Assembly (NCBI GenBank): GCA_007844125.1 | Contig: CM017572.1 | Coordinates: 30,900,900-30,964,899 of the forward strand | Length of the DNA: 64,000 nucleotides | Origin: Sinonovacula constricta | Taxonomy: Eukaryota; Mollusca; Bivalvia; Cardiida; Solecurtidae | Direction: 5' to 3' | Shown: positions 11,021 through 21,348 of the stretch, piece by piece | Position numbering within the stretch: the stretch's first letter is position 1 | Layout of the letters: each line of letters begins with the position of its first letter | Program-made: the position numbers and the translations under genes | The notes under the pieces: model-generated | Told to the model about the DNA's origin: nothing | Seen by the model: only the letters and a program-made list of their open reading frames with translations | Database searches by the model: none

Positions 11021-11328
11021 CAGTGATCCAAGAGGCGACATTTCCGACACAGCAGTTCCTTGTGTTGGCGACAGTACAACGTTACTAACTCGTCAGCGTG
11101 TTTCCCACATTTCTCGGTTAGCACATCTTTGTTGTCTCACTGCCCTTTCACTACATTGTGATTTTCATTAAAATCATTATGAAAACCTAAGCATGGTGTA
11201 CACAGATGTTTATTGCAGTCAGAGCAGTAATAATCTGCATTCTTGTCAATTTTCTTCTTGGCACAGATGGAACACTTAGGATCTTTATATTCATCTGACC
11301 ACTTCTCTGCATCCATTGCTGCTGCCAT
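11021..11328 (-). CDS. TRIM-like gene exon 1: B-box 1 and B-box 2, with an in-frame stop
   Basis: I start at the ATG at 11328 because it opens a run of alanines before the first zinc site. A second in-frame ATG lies four codons on. Residues 19-57 give C19-x2-C22, C35-x2-C38, C43-x2-C46, H50 and H57, a B-box 1 pattern. Codon 64 (11137-11139) is TGA. The frame then continues with C74-x2-H77, C86-x2-H89, C94-x2-C97 and H102, a B-box 2 pattern. The exon ends at 11021, two bases into a codon, before GTCAGT; joining to exon 2 restores a typical D-H-x-N-C end of B-box 2. B-boxes mediate oligomerisation and contacts with partners. No RING motif lies upstream in the same frame, which is common for mollusc members. 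The downstream B-box 2 is so well preserved that the stop must be recent, or an error for CGA or CAG. Confidence 0.85.
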
Positions 11329-14040
11329 ATTTACTATCTCGAACAAGATCTCTAATGTACACTGAAGTCTGTGCTGCAAGAACAAGGGGTATGTGTTGCT
11401 AACTAGCCAATAGTCAACCTGCACCGAGCTTATCAGTAGGAAACACAATAACTTAATCTTATCACAACAATGTTTAAATAAATGATTCAATTTGTTTTAA
11501 TTAAATGTCTTTGTGTACTTAGTGTATAGTTTGTTTGCTTTATGTCGGACTTCAGTTGGTTTTGGGTTTGTGATATTTAACCAACAAGAGCGTGTGACAA
11601 TGACAAAACATTTGTACTCTATCGCTTAAGACTATTTGATTCAGCTTAAGTTTAGCAGGAAAATCTAATGCCAACCAGGCATGTAAAATTGTATTGAAAA
11701 TGTTTATCAATTAATAGATTTCAACTGGCTTATGATTACTCTAATTCATGACAGTAAACAGAAAGCGTATAGCATTTGTACACCATATTAAGTTGTAAAT
11801 ACACTTCTAATGCATGAATGAGTACATTCTAGTCGATGGGCATTTGAAATCAATATGCAAGAAAAATAAGGAACAAAATCACAACTGATGCTAACCTTGA
11901 GACTGTTTGTCCAGAAGCAGAAATAAATGGTCTAATCAAAACCCACCAGCTATGGATAATGTATGATCAAACTGTAATGAAATGAAAATATACGTCTGAT
12001 TACAAGTGTTGCTTAATTTAAGAACTCATTGTTTAATTGAAAGGACAGGCTGATATCCAAAAAAGTGCAGTTTAAGATAAATTTACACTGTAATAAGAAA
12101 ACCATTTTCTTTTAAAATGTAATGTATATATAAGAAATTAAGTTGATTTTATCCACGACTTGCCATACAGTAAGCACATAGGTCCAACGATATGGAAAGC
12201 TTATGGTATCTTATCCGCCAAAAAAGAACTTGGCTGGGACCAGTAGTTGGTCCGCGGCCCTGCACACAAGTTGTCACAACCCGGAAGAAGATGCATTGAT
12301 ATTACCAACAAGCGGCGTCTGTTACACTCGATCTGGCTGAAAATGCTAGCAGCTGGAAGGCCACTATTAACTATTCTAACACAATCACAGACACTCAATG
12401 TTGCTTTAATATATTTATGTAAATGTTCCACTAAGGGGAAATTATATCATTCAATTAAACAACTACGCCCACAGATTCGCCATTTTATGTAAGACACGGA
12501 AGTGACTGCCTCGTTCTGATTTTGTTCTTTGACCCGGCGTTTCAGTACAACACATGCAAGATGTTGGGAACCATGAACTGACCTTTATCTATGTTTTGGG
12601 CAATCGGAACACCTCGGATAATTCACAAATCATCACGGATGATAGCCCCGAGGACGGAATTACCCCAGGAGTTCCGATTGGGTGGGCATGTATGACTAAG
12701 TAGCGAATAGAAGTCATATTTCGACTGGATCTCTCTTCAATTTTAATACGACTTGGCATACAAGTTAATACAATGCTAATGTGACACAGTATACGGCATG
12801 TTTTTGTATGAAATCGACATTACAATTGCTCATATTTGCGAGTATGACTTTTTAACTTTCGAACATATGAGTCTACTTAAGAAAATGGTCATACAGTTAA
12901 GTACATTACATTAAGCAAACTTTTAATAACTTATATTTTTGACTATTTATTATTAAAGACATATTGTTAAGAAAGTGTTTACGCGTCGGGATTATCTCAA
13001 GTAAGAAAATTCTAAATTAGTAATATAATAAAGTAGTTTGATTATTTAATTTAGTTGTTTAATATGAACTTCGGATGAGCTGGGCCAAACAACTGAAAAT
13101 ACACCCCTCATATTGATTAAAGAAATTGCTTTGATGGCCATGTCAGTAACACCAAGATACCATTAATTCATGCCCTTCAGTTGTATTATAAGACAATCTT
13201 TGTCGGTTCTTAGGAATATGCTAATGTCTATTAAAGGCAAACTTTTCTTTCTTCACCCCTACCCCGCAACCTCCACCCCAAGAACAAATTCATTAATGTC
13301 GGGTACCTTAAACCTAAAAAAAAAAAAAAGTTGCAAATTGTCTACTTTCCATCAGAATTACAATTTGCAGGCGCGTAGCTGCAGTTGCGTACACATTGTC
13401 CAGCTACGTCATTATGACAGACCGTTTGGGTCTTCTGACATAAATTGAAATACAACTTGTGAAATTATCCTTGATTTTCATATTTGCTTTATATCTGTTC
13501 AACTTATTCCACATTATTATTTTTTATGTTGCGATTTCTCCAAATGGCTAAAATGCGTTTACTCCATATTATGACATTTTGCCTGAAGACACGATGATAA
13601 AAATACGTCTCCATAAAAACAAGAGATCTATTTCACGTATAAATCAATAACGTGGATAAAATGGTATACATGCATGATTTAATACAATTTTTGTTTTAAT
13701 ACTTAAATATCTGTAACACAATACCTTTTATTTAAAATCAAGTTATAGCTTGATACAGAAACCTGTCCAGAAGTCACCACGTACGATCTAGAAACACATG
13801 TTGTTTTGTCGGGAGAGCATGTCCCGTCCTGCCGGACCTCCATAGCGCCCATGCGTACACATCAGATCATGCCCGCACAATTGTTAGGTTATAAATAAAA
13901 AATACCATGCCTAACGGTTAGCTTAATCCCGGTTAGGCATTGATTTTCTTAGTGTTTTGGGGACGTTTCGATGTTTCGAACATAAAGCGTGTAATGAACA
14001 AGATTATTGAAACATAATCATAACAACAATTAAATAATAC
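11329..14040. other. Gene-free stretch upstream of the TRIM-like exon 1
   Basis: This would contain the promoter and 5' UTR of the TRIM-like gene just above 11328, but I see no TATA box or CpG cluster that decides a start site. Two opposed frames of about 80 codons overlap at 12201-12492 without any recognisable motif. An imperfect inverted repeat lies at 12600-12686. Positions 13755-13960 contain a moderately GC-rich segment of unknown nature. Confidence 0.5.
12600..12686. repeat. Imperfect inverted repeat (hairpin)
   Basis: Arms of about 25 bases face each other: the left arm begins CAATCGGAACACCTCGG and the right arm ends AGGAGTTCCGATTG, with a central segment of about 35 bases. The outer ten bases pair perfectly. 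Function unknown; it could be a foldback element remnant. Confidence 0.7.
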
Positions 14041-14444
14041 ATCGTTGTTTGCAAGCACGGCAATAAAAAACAAAACTCCTTTCCGCGAAACTCCTTTTCG
14101 CTATTTAACTCCTTTCCGCACTTTAGTCGTTCCGGAAGTTTAGTTTCGTCTCGGAAGTAGCGAGGCTGGATAAAATTTTCTGTGTTGTTTTGGGGTCATA
14201 TTCTTAGTAGAAATGTTGGATTGGAGATGTTTACAGCAAAGCGAATGGTTTTTAATCAATTATTTCGTTCGGTTCATGCATTCTTTCCGGTTTTGGGAGT
14301 TACACACTGTCGTTTTATTGTGTAAATGAGATATTTTGGTGTCCAAAATGCTAAGGGCTGAATCCACCGTGATATTTTTGTGGAATAATCATTTGTATCT
14401 GGAAATTAGACACTATCTAAGGTTAGTACTGTATTTTTATATTT

Positions 14445-14700
14445 TTTTATGGATGACAAGCAATTATCGACACCATGGGAAATAAATATGTTGCAGCAGC
14501 TGGGAATGGTCGATTGGGAGTTGGGCCCTGGACCAGTCAGTCGAGGTTTGAGAAGGAAAGGCGCCCGTTTGAGTGTATTTGTCTGGGCTTTGTGTAACAG
14601 GAGTGGAAAAAGTGAGCCTTCACCTGGGTTCAAACCACAGACCTCCCCTATTCTAGCCGGCCGCTCTACCATCTGAGATATAGAGGCTCTGCGAACGGAC
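14445..14700 (-). mobile_element. tRNA-derived SINE-like unit inside copy A
   Basis: On the minus strand there is a tRNA-like head with ATCTCAGATGGTAGAGCGG (A-box region) and GTGGTTTGAACCC (B-box-like), followed by a 180-base body. Part of the body (14500-14580) resembles 58385-58490 of copy C, so some of it may belong to the composite repeat. Confidence 0.6.
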
Positions 14701-14702
14701 GG

Positions 14703-15780
14703 TGTCGGCTCAAAAAGGCCCAATTCCAAAACAGCATGGTCAAAAACGGCCAAGACCAAAAGGACCACGTTTTAAAGGTGGTGGTATGGGAACGGCCAAT
14801 AAATAGGGAGTCGAAAAGGCCCAAAGTGTGTGTGTGTGTGTGTGTGTAATGTGTACATGCATGTTCAAGTAGAATATTGATCGTAATTGTATATTATTAA
14901 ATATTATTAATTTATTATATGTAAATGTATACTATTTGTAATATTTCCTTTATATTTAGTTGCTGTATCCTTTTAACAGCATGAACATATGTGTACTGTT
15001 ATTAAGACCTATTTTCTATTGAATTTTTCTTACCATGATTTAATTACTATGTTAAATTGATCACTATTTTAAATTATATTTGAAACTTAATTTATATTAA
15101 ATTTTAATTCAATCTCCTAATAAAATTTACATTTATGATTTACTTCACACTGTTCACTTTACAATAAAATATTATTCTTTTAATTAATTGTGTATCGAAA
15201 CATTTTCCAGACTTCGTGCCAATTAATACTTCAAACTTTATTGAAATAATTCCTAATTTCAAACATGGTATAAAATAACGTGTTTGTAATTTCTATTTAT
15301 ATCAATTACAATTAATTCGATATATTATTCTTGCACTATGTGCAGTTTGGCAGTTTTTGGCCTTCTATTTTTCGTATGAATTATTTAATTCAAATGTCGA
15401 TTAATTTATTATTTTATTCTTGGACTATTAACTCTTTGGCAATCTGTGGCTTTAATTGTTCGTTTTAAAATTCCAAAGATTAACTGCGCCATCGTCTGGT
15501 CCCAAGCATCGAGTGAGAAAGCAGGAGGGGTGTTTGAATATTACTTGCTGTATTATTTACATACTGTAAATGTATTTTTGTAAACTTGTATATCTAAAAT
15601 TCACATTTTAACATATCTCGTGAACTCTCAAACAATAGTTTCGGCTACTTAATTACTCATTAAATAAATCAGCATTTAACATAATATAATATGTATATAT
15701 ATGATATAATATATGGGCCTTTCTGGTCCAGGGCCGTTTTGGCATGGGGCTTTTTCGGTTTTGGGCCATTTTTATCCCCG
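14703..15780. mobile_element. AT-rich inverted-repeat element inserted in copy A
   Basis: Positions 14710-14768 (AAAAAGGCCCAATTCCAAAACAG..., AACGGCCAAGACCAAAAGGACC) and the reverse complement of 15715-15775 (AAAATGGCCC..., AACGGCCCTGGACCAGAAAGGCCC) form imperfect terminal inverted repeats of about 60 bp. They bound about 950 bp of AT-rich DNA with no coding frame. A GT run lies at 14827-14848. Confidence 0.55.
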
Positions 15781-16737
15781 ATTCGAACAAACTACCAGTG
15801 AAACTGCTAGATATGCGGAAGCGAATGGCTTATCTGAGTAGCCTGGCATGGCATTAAAGTGGTTTTATTATATACACAGTTAAAATATAAAAGACATGTG
15901 AATAACATGGATATGGGTTGGGCATGGCACCCAAATAATAGAATTAATATATACTTGTGCATTTAATCATTTGAAAGGATTCTGCAGAGACGAGTCATCC
16001 AGACTTCCCCCAACCTGGAGCCTCTCGGTCCATGACCGGGCGCCATACCGGTCAGGCCGCGCTAGATCCTTTTTTGGTGCTTTAGGCTGCAAAATGATGA
16101 CTTCACCCGATAGATCCCTAAATTAAATACTTGACGATTTGAGATGCAAGAAAGATATAAAGGTAAGTAGAACATTTATTATTAATAATTTGTTATTAAT
16201 AATAAGGCATTGATATATTTTTTGTTTATGTAACTGTGCGATGATTCTATTTCCTATGAATATATAGTTAATTTAGTCTGTCCATACCTTAAACTTTGAT
16301 GAACAAATTACTACTTTATTTGATTTTATCCATAGTTATTGTTTAAAACACCATTCTTGTTTACCTTCTTTGTTTGGATCATTTTTGTACATTTAATATA
16401 TAAGTTACCTTAATATATGCTATTATACAAAAATGGAAATCGCAGTCGACTAGTAATGTAGGCGTTGGTCCATGCAAGTGCAGTTCCTTGGTGAATTATC
16501 AGTTCGAGTCTGATGTGGACCTGTCTAATTGCACGACTGTCGACCACTGTTATTTGATTATTTAATTAGAATTCTTCTCTCTAGGGCACCCATCCGTTCC
16601 AATTTAATTAGTTGTTATGAAGATTAAACCTTTCTCAGCATGTCACATATTTGATATACTCCCTATGTGCTCGACAGATAGTCTTTTTTAGCTCACCTGA
16701 ACACAACATTTTAGCTTGTGAACACAATCAATACTTG

Positions 16738-16775
16738 GTAACCCTCGCCCTAACTATTGTTATAGGGCGAGCATT
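16738..16775. repeat. Strong short hairpin
   Basis: CTCGCCCTA and TAGGGCGAG pair perfectly around a ten-base loop in the middle of copy A. No U-run or gene context is seen. Confidence 0.7.
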
Positions 16776-17875
16776 AATGTATAGGAGTTAAAATGAAATA
16801 TCACAGTTAGTTTCCATTAATGGCGTGAGGGTTGCATTATGCCAGGAAGGTTAAGATAAATTAAGACTTAAAATATAAGGATAGTTATTGCCTGATTGTG
16901 GATTGGCAATAGGCTCTTATATAAGAGGTTGGGTGTTTATGTTATATGTGAGGTATATGTACGTGTGTGATGTATGTGTCATAAAAGTTATGGTTGTACA
17001 ATTATAAATTGTGCACTTTCTTTTTCTTTTCACCTGTACATTTATGTTTTTGTCCACCTAATTAACATAACAGTATTGACTTACCTCACTTTATTATAAT
17101 ACAGTGCCTCTTTGGGACACATAATGGTGCTGGGATCACCTCATAAAGATATACAAAACAATTTAAAAACCAAGAAATGTAGTTGTTTAAAATAAAAATT
17201 TAGTACCAGTTAATAGTATGTTTTTAAAAAAAAATCAATAATTTAAATGGTAGATATTATATACAGTTAATTATGTACAGTCGCGACTATAAGTTGTTAC
17301 AGGCCTGACCTGGGTTTCTAATCTATGTTTTATCAGATTATCTATATAGGAGAGACTGGTTAACATGTAGATGATGGGACCGGTATTTTAATTCTGTGGT
17401 CCCGTTGGTAGTCGGATTTCCTTTCCATATGGACCATAGAAGTAGAGTTAAAAGAAATAATATCATGCGACGCGAAAGGTTGAGAAAAAGAAGGGAAGGG
17501 AGATATATATATACCCGTGTTTGACAATTACAAAGGATCTCTCCCATTCCTTATAGAGTAAGAGTATTATTTACATTCTTTAGCTTGTAAAGAGAGGAAG
17601 AGGTTTATTATTTTATGTGAATTATAGAAATATGTTTATATAGTATTTTGTATAGATGTATGGACAGGCCTGTGTCCCTCAGAGGCACTGTAAGGCGAAA
17701 ATGTCTAGAGCGCAGTAGAGAGATCTACTTGGTAACAATTTCCCCCCAGATATCTCAATCGTCCGAGGAACCCCGTGCGGCGCCCCCGTATGATCAGAAT
17801 ATGTGGTATAACAGCACGATAGATGTAGCCTCTAAACTTAATTTGAAATTGAAATTGTGGAAATGTATGGATATT

Positions 17876-18225
17876 GTGAACTCTCTAGAGGCCACAGTTT
17901 TTATCCAATCTTTATCAAAATTGGTCAGAATGTTTGTCTGCATGAAATCTTGGATGAGTTCATTATTGGGTCACGTGGGGTCAAAAAGTAGGTCACTATT
18001 TCAAATTTTAGAAAAAACTTTGTGAACACACTAGTGACCACATTTATAGCCCAATCTTCATCAATCTTAGTCAGAATGTTTGTCTGCATGAAATCTTGGA
18101 TGAGTTCGTTACTGGATCACGTGGGGTCAATAAGTTGGACAGTAGGTCAAATCTTAGGAAAAGTTTGTGAACACACTAGAGACCACATTTATAGCCCAAA
18201 CTATTTAAATTTTGTTTAAGAGGTC
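17876..18225 (+). repeat. 146-bp tandem repeat, 2.4 units
   Basis: Units start at 17876, 18022 and 18167 with GTGAAC(T/A)C(T/A)CTAG. They share CAGAATGTTTGTCTGCATGA, GGATGAGTTC and TCACGTGGGGTCAA. The open frames across this region follow the repeat (multiples of three are not kept) and are not credible genes. Confidence 0.9.
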
Positions 18226-18239
18226 GGGTCTAGATCTGC

Positions 18240-19050
18240 TATAGATAGTTTCCACATCAGTGAAGATCCCTTATCTTGGCAGCCATCTTTGATGGCAACT
18301 TCGAGGGATTTTCAGATGAATTGTATAGAAGCGTAAATTTTATTTTCTTCATTTGTGGTCTAAAAATTTAAAGCTATACACCATTGGAAAGCTCTTAAAA
18401 TATATATTTTTAGAATACAATCTTTTAAAAATTGAAAAATGTACAAAGAATAAATACACATAAATAAGTATAATTACAGGTTCATATTCAAACAAAATTC
18501 AAACCGGCCGCAATAGCTCAGATTGTAGAGCGTCGGCTTGCGGATCGGGAGGTCGTGGGTTCGAACCCCGGCCGGGTCATACCAAAGACTTTAAAGTTGG
18601 TAGTAGTGGCTTCCCTCCTAACGCTCGGGGCTAAGGGTACAGCATTACGCCTGACTCGTGTGTCAGTATAATGGACCGGCCCGGATTCAGTCCCTGGGCA
18701 CCTCATAAGTCCCCCTGTGCTATAATGATAGAAATGTCACTGCGCAGTATCGGCAAAAAATGCCGGCTAATCCCTCTCTCAAACAAAATTAACAGTGTAT
18801 CATTTTTGGTTACTTTTTTTTTTACCTTTTCAACTATCAAAATATAGCTTTGATATTTAAAATACTTCATAAAAGCTGTTAAATTTGATATCAAATTCAG
18901 TAAAATAGACTGATAAATAAAAACACTGTAGTGAGTTTAATACAGCATATATTTCCAGATTATAGCCTGCATTAGCTTCTGCCTTCAAAGATGGCTGCCG
19001 TAAACTCTCTTATCAGTGCCAACGACATCACATGAAAACTATCTATTGTG
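18240..19050. mobile_element. MITE-like inverted-repeat element carrying a SINE
   Basis: The left end (ATAGATAGTTTCCACATCA, GGCAGCCATCTTTGATGGCA) matches the reverse complement of the right end (ATAGATAGTTTTCATGTGA, GGCAGCCATCTTTGAAGGCA) over about 60 bases with gaps. SINE A copy 2 is inserted inside. There is no transposase frame. Confidence 0.75.
18503..18780 (+). mobile_element. tRNA-derived SINE, family A, copy 2, with target-site duplication
   Basis: Same unit as 8313-8598. It is flanked by the 11-base direct repeat CAAACAAAATT at 18489-18499 and 18780-18790, the signature of LINE-mediated insertion. The insertion postdates the surrounding MITE-like element. Confidence 0.92.
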
Positions 19051-20824
19051 AATATATTCATTGTATATTTACATTTTTGTATGAATTATATATTTAAAGG
19101 GACACACCTGAGTAACATACACGGGAATACTGGGAATAAAGCGTATCTGTTTAAAAAATAAACTATTGATTCATAATCCCTTATTTAACACATTTGATAA
19201 GTAGCTTTTTTAAGTATATAACACAAATATGTAAAACTATTTAGGTTCGTAGGTCAGCTTATGTAAACAAATGAATTCGCGAAATGAATTAGCCTTACCT
19301 CAACGGATAAACGTGAGGTCGCGAAGTTTCACGAGATCAATGGCGTTTGGTGTCGCTAGAGACCGTAAGTAAATAGTGTTTTGCATTAAATATTTGGTAG
19401 TTTTACATTATTCTACACGATTTCTAGTTATTTTACGTTTGTTTTAGTATTCACGACGAGGCCAAGGGGAAAGCACGTGTCGAAACATTATTGTTAGTCA
19501 CTTATTATGAAAAAAGTCGGCATTATTTACTGATGTTCATGATTAGGGCGAATCTCAAAGCACACATTTGCCAAAGGACATTGTTTTGTGATGCTGTGTT
19601 TGTACAAGCCACGACCAGAAATGATTAGCAATGTTTATTACATTTTTAGTTTATTATGTTTACACATGAATTTGACCTAATATTTTGAGAAAACAAACTG
19701 GTAACAATCGATAATATATATGCAAGCTAGCATACAGGGCCACAATTCTTTCAATATTATTGCACCAACTTAAATCTTGGCACCATGTAGGTACTAGTCC
19801 GATCTGGCAGTTGTTATATTAAGCCATACTATATTTTGACCCCAAAGTCAAATTGGCCATTTTGTTTGAGAATTTTGGTGAAACTGGCACCATATATAGT
19901 CTATTTAATATTTTTATTAAAGGTATGTAAGTATTTATTACTTTCTTCAGTTTGTTTTGGTTGTATTCTTTGTATTCTTTGTATATGTTAAATTGCATTT
20001 GTAATGTGGCCAGTTTGACTGTAACTCCCCCAAACATTGTTGTAGTACAAATGCCAGAAGTGGCTCTACCTTGCTTTTAAATACCTAGAGTTAGAAATAA
20101 TTTTGATTTTTTTAATTGTAATTCTGTAAAAAAATATGTTAGTTTGCTATTGTCATTTTTTGCCCTTTTCACCAAATTATTTATACATTGTCTCTGGCTG
20201 TTTAAGCAAAAACTTATGCATTTGTCAATTGGTTCTAGGACGTTCTATTCTGTCTTAAATAACTTCACTTGTGACACCAATGGAAATTAAAGATAAGGCA
20301 TGATAAAAGATGGAGGTTGGACAAGAGGATGAGTAGTAGGAGAGACGGGGACTAGACTCTTGTCAGAGGTCTAAGAAGAGTCTAGCTGATCATTATGATT
20401 GTAGAAGAATAAGAAAAATATCTGTAAGCATTCTTTATATTTATTTTGCCTCCTTATGACTTATTCAACCCCGTAGACCTCTTGATGTAGCCATTGACCC
20501 CTTGATGTGACATTATGGTGAAGCTGACTTTGGTCCAAGGAAATGTACTTCAGTCAAATGGCAGTAAGTTCTTTTCAATTAAAATTGCACTATTATCAAG
20601 ATGAAAAGATGAAAGTTATGGTCTTACATATGACAGATTTAACTTTAAGTCATTCTTGAATTGAAGCAGGATGCAAACCTGTGTCTATGGAGAGTATGAC
20701 CAAAATGTAACAATTGAGCCAAAGAGTTCACTTCTCATCGCAGTCATTAGATATTGGTTAAATACACAGAAGCACGAGGGGCTATCAATGTTGGTTGCGT
20801 CTACTTACAAGGGAGCAAGACAAG
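19051..20824. other. Gene-free stretch
   Basis: No supported gene. A short ATG-led frame of eight codons at about 19340 runs into a GTAAGT donor-like site, but nothing downstream extends it. Positions 20290-20400 are purine-rich. Otherwise featureless AT-rich DNA. Confidence 0.5.
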
Positions 20825-21230
20825 GTAGCCCAGTCGGTAGACTGAGGCTCCAGGTACTGGAGGCCCTGGGTTCGATATCAGGCCTCGACGTAGACAGTGG
20901 TTAAAATGGTAGAGGGATAGGATGGGAGTTGTTGGCATTTTTGCCGATACTGTGCAGCGACATTTCTATCATTATAGCACTGGGGCACTTATAAGGCGTT
21001 ATCAGCGCTAGGATGGAAGCCACTACTACCAACTTTAAAGTCTTTGGTTTGACCTGGCCGGGGTTTGAACCCTCGACCTCCCGATCCGCAAGCTGAGGCT
21101 CTACCAACTGATTTTTTGCGGACGGTAAAATGGTAGTGGTATATCTCTCTTGCTAACACTCAAGCAAATACAAGGGTAGTTCCACAACTGGTTGACCAGC
21201 CTCAATAGCTCACGTTTTATACCAGGATCA
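20825..21230 (+). mobile_element. tRNA-derived SINE, family B, split by a nested SINE A
   Basis: The head (GTAGCCCAGTCGGTAGACTG, GGGTTCGAT) ends at 20912. The body (GTGGTATATC..., GCTAACACTCAAGCAAATACAAGGGTAGTTCCA) resumes at 21126 and matches the two uninterrupted copies at 23003-23327 and 28762-29067. The gap is filled by a reversed SINE A. Confidence 0.9.
20913..21125 (-). mobile_element. tRNA-derived SINE, family A, copy 3, nested
   Basis: This is the reverse complement of the family A unit. TAAAATGGTAG flanks it at 20902-20912 and 21126-21136 as a target-site duplication. Family A was therefore active after this family B copy had inserted. Confidence 0.92.
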
Positions 21231-21297
21231 CACTGACTTAAAGAAAAAAAATACATCAAATTATTAATTGTTCCAAGGAAGAACACTATATGTTGTC

Positions 21298-21299
<2 letters not shown>

Positions 21300-21347
<48 letters not shown>

Positions 21348-21348
21348 T
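21300..21348. repeat. (TA)n microsatellite
   Basis: About 24 uninterrupted TA dinucleotides. The apparent Y-I frame over it is an artefact. Confidence 0.98.

Larger units (their letters stand above)
2528..11328 (-). pseudogene. TRIM-like B-box/B-box/coiled-coil/NHL gene, three exons, probably broken
   Basis: Three minus-strand exons (11328-11021, 7744-6858, 3112-2528) have matching splice phases. Exon 1 ends two bases into a codon at a GTCAGT donor. Exon 2 starts after a pyrimidine-rich TATTCAG acceptor with the one missing base, and ends in phase 0 at a CA|GTAAGTAT donor. Exon 3 starts in phase 0 after TTTCCAG. The product would be two B-box zinc fingers, a coiled coil, a low-complexity linker and an NHL-type propeller, without a RING finger, as in the large TRIM2/TRIM56/TRIM71-like families of molluscs. 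Such proteins are usually cytoplasmic ubiquitin-pathway, RNA-binding or immune adaptors. Two lesions, a TGA at 11137-11139 and a one-base frameshift near 7371-7374, would abolish a full-length product. They could be real decay or sequencing errors. Intron 1 holds a SINE and other repeats; intron 2 holds a non-LTR fragment. Confidence 0.85.
14041..17870 (+). repeat. Long composite repeat family, copy A
   Basis: Modules shared in order with 34823-37270 (copy B) and partly with 57960-59660 (copy C) are: (1) 14043-14400, with CTCCTTTCCGCGAAACTCC and GGAAGTAGC(A/G)AGGCT; (2) 15960-16160, with CGAGTCATCCAGACTTCCCC, a TCCGGACAGG-like stretch and GATGCAAGAAAGATATAAAGG; (3) 16440-16550, a tRNA-like T-arm structure shared with copy C; (4) 16800-16860, with TTAATGGCGTGAGGGTTGC; (5) 17340-17560, with GAAAGACTGGTTAACA and CCATAGAA; (6) 17640-17860, with GATGTATG(G/A)ACAGGCC and GAACCCCGTGCGGCGCCCC. 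There is no long open frame. Module 2 ends at a splice-donor-like AAAG|GTAAGTAG. The family looks like a multi-part non-coding or long-decayed element. Confidence 0.75.

Noticed and set aside
12201..12492. Overlapping opposed frames of 76 and 81 codons
   Set aside because: No motif, splice or composition evidence for either strand.
14827..14848. GT run as a possible Z-DNA or regulatory site
   Set aside because: Short ordinary dinucleotide repeat with no supporting context.
17648..18219. 125- and 65-codon plus frames
   Set aside because: They run across the end of composite repeat copy A and the 146-bp tandem repeat, whose period is not a multiple of three.
19340..19370. Short ATG frame running into GTAAGT, possible first exon
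   Set aside because: Only eight codons, with no detectable downstream exon.
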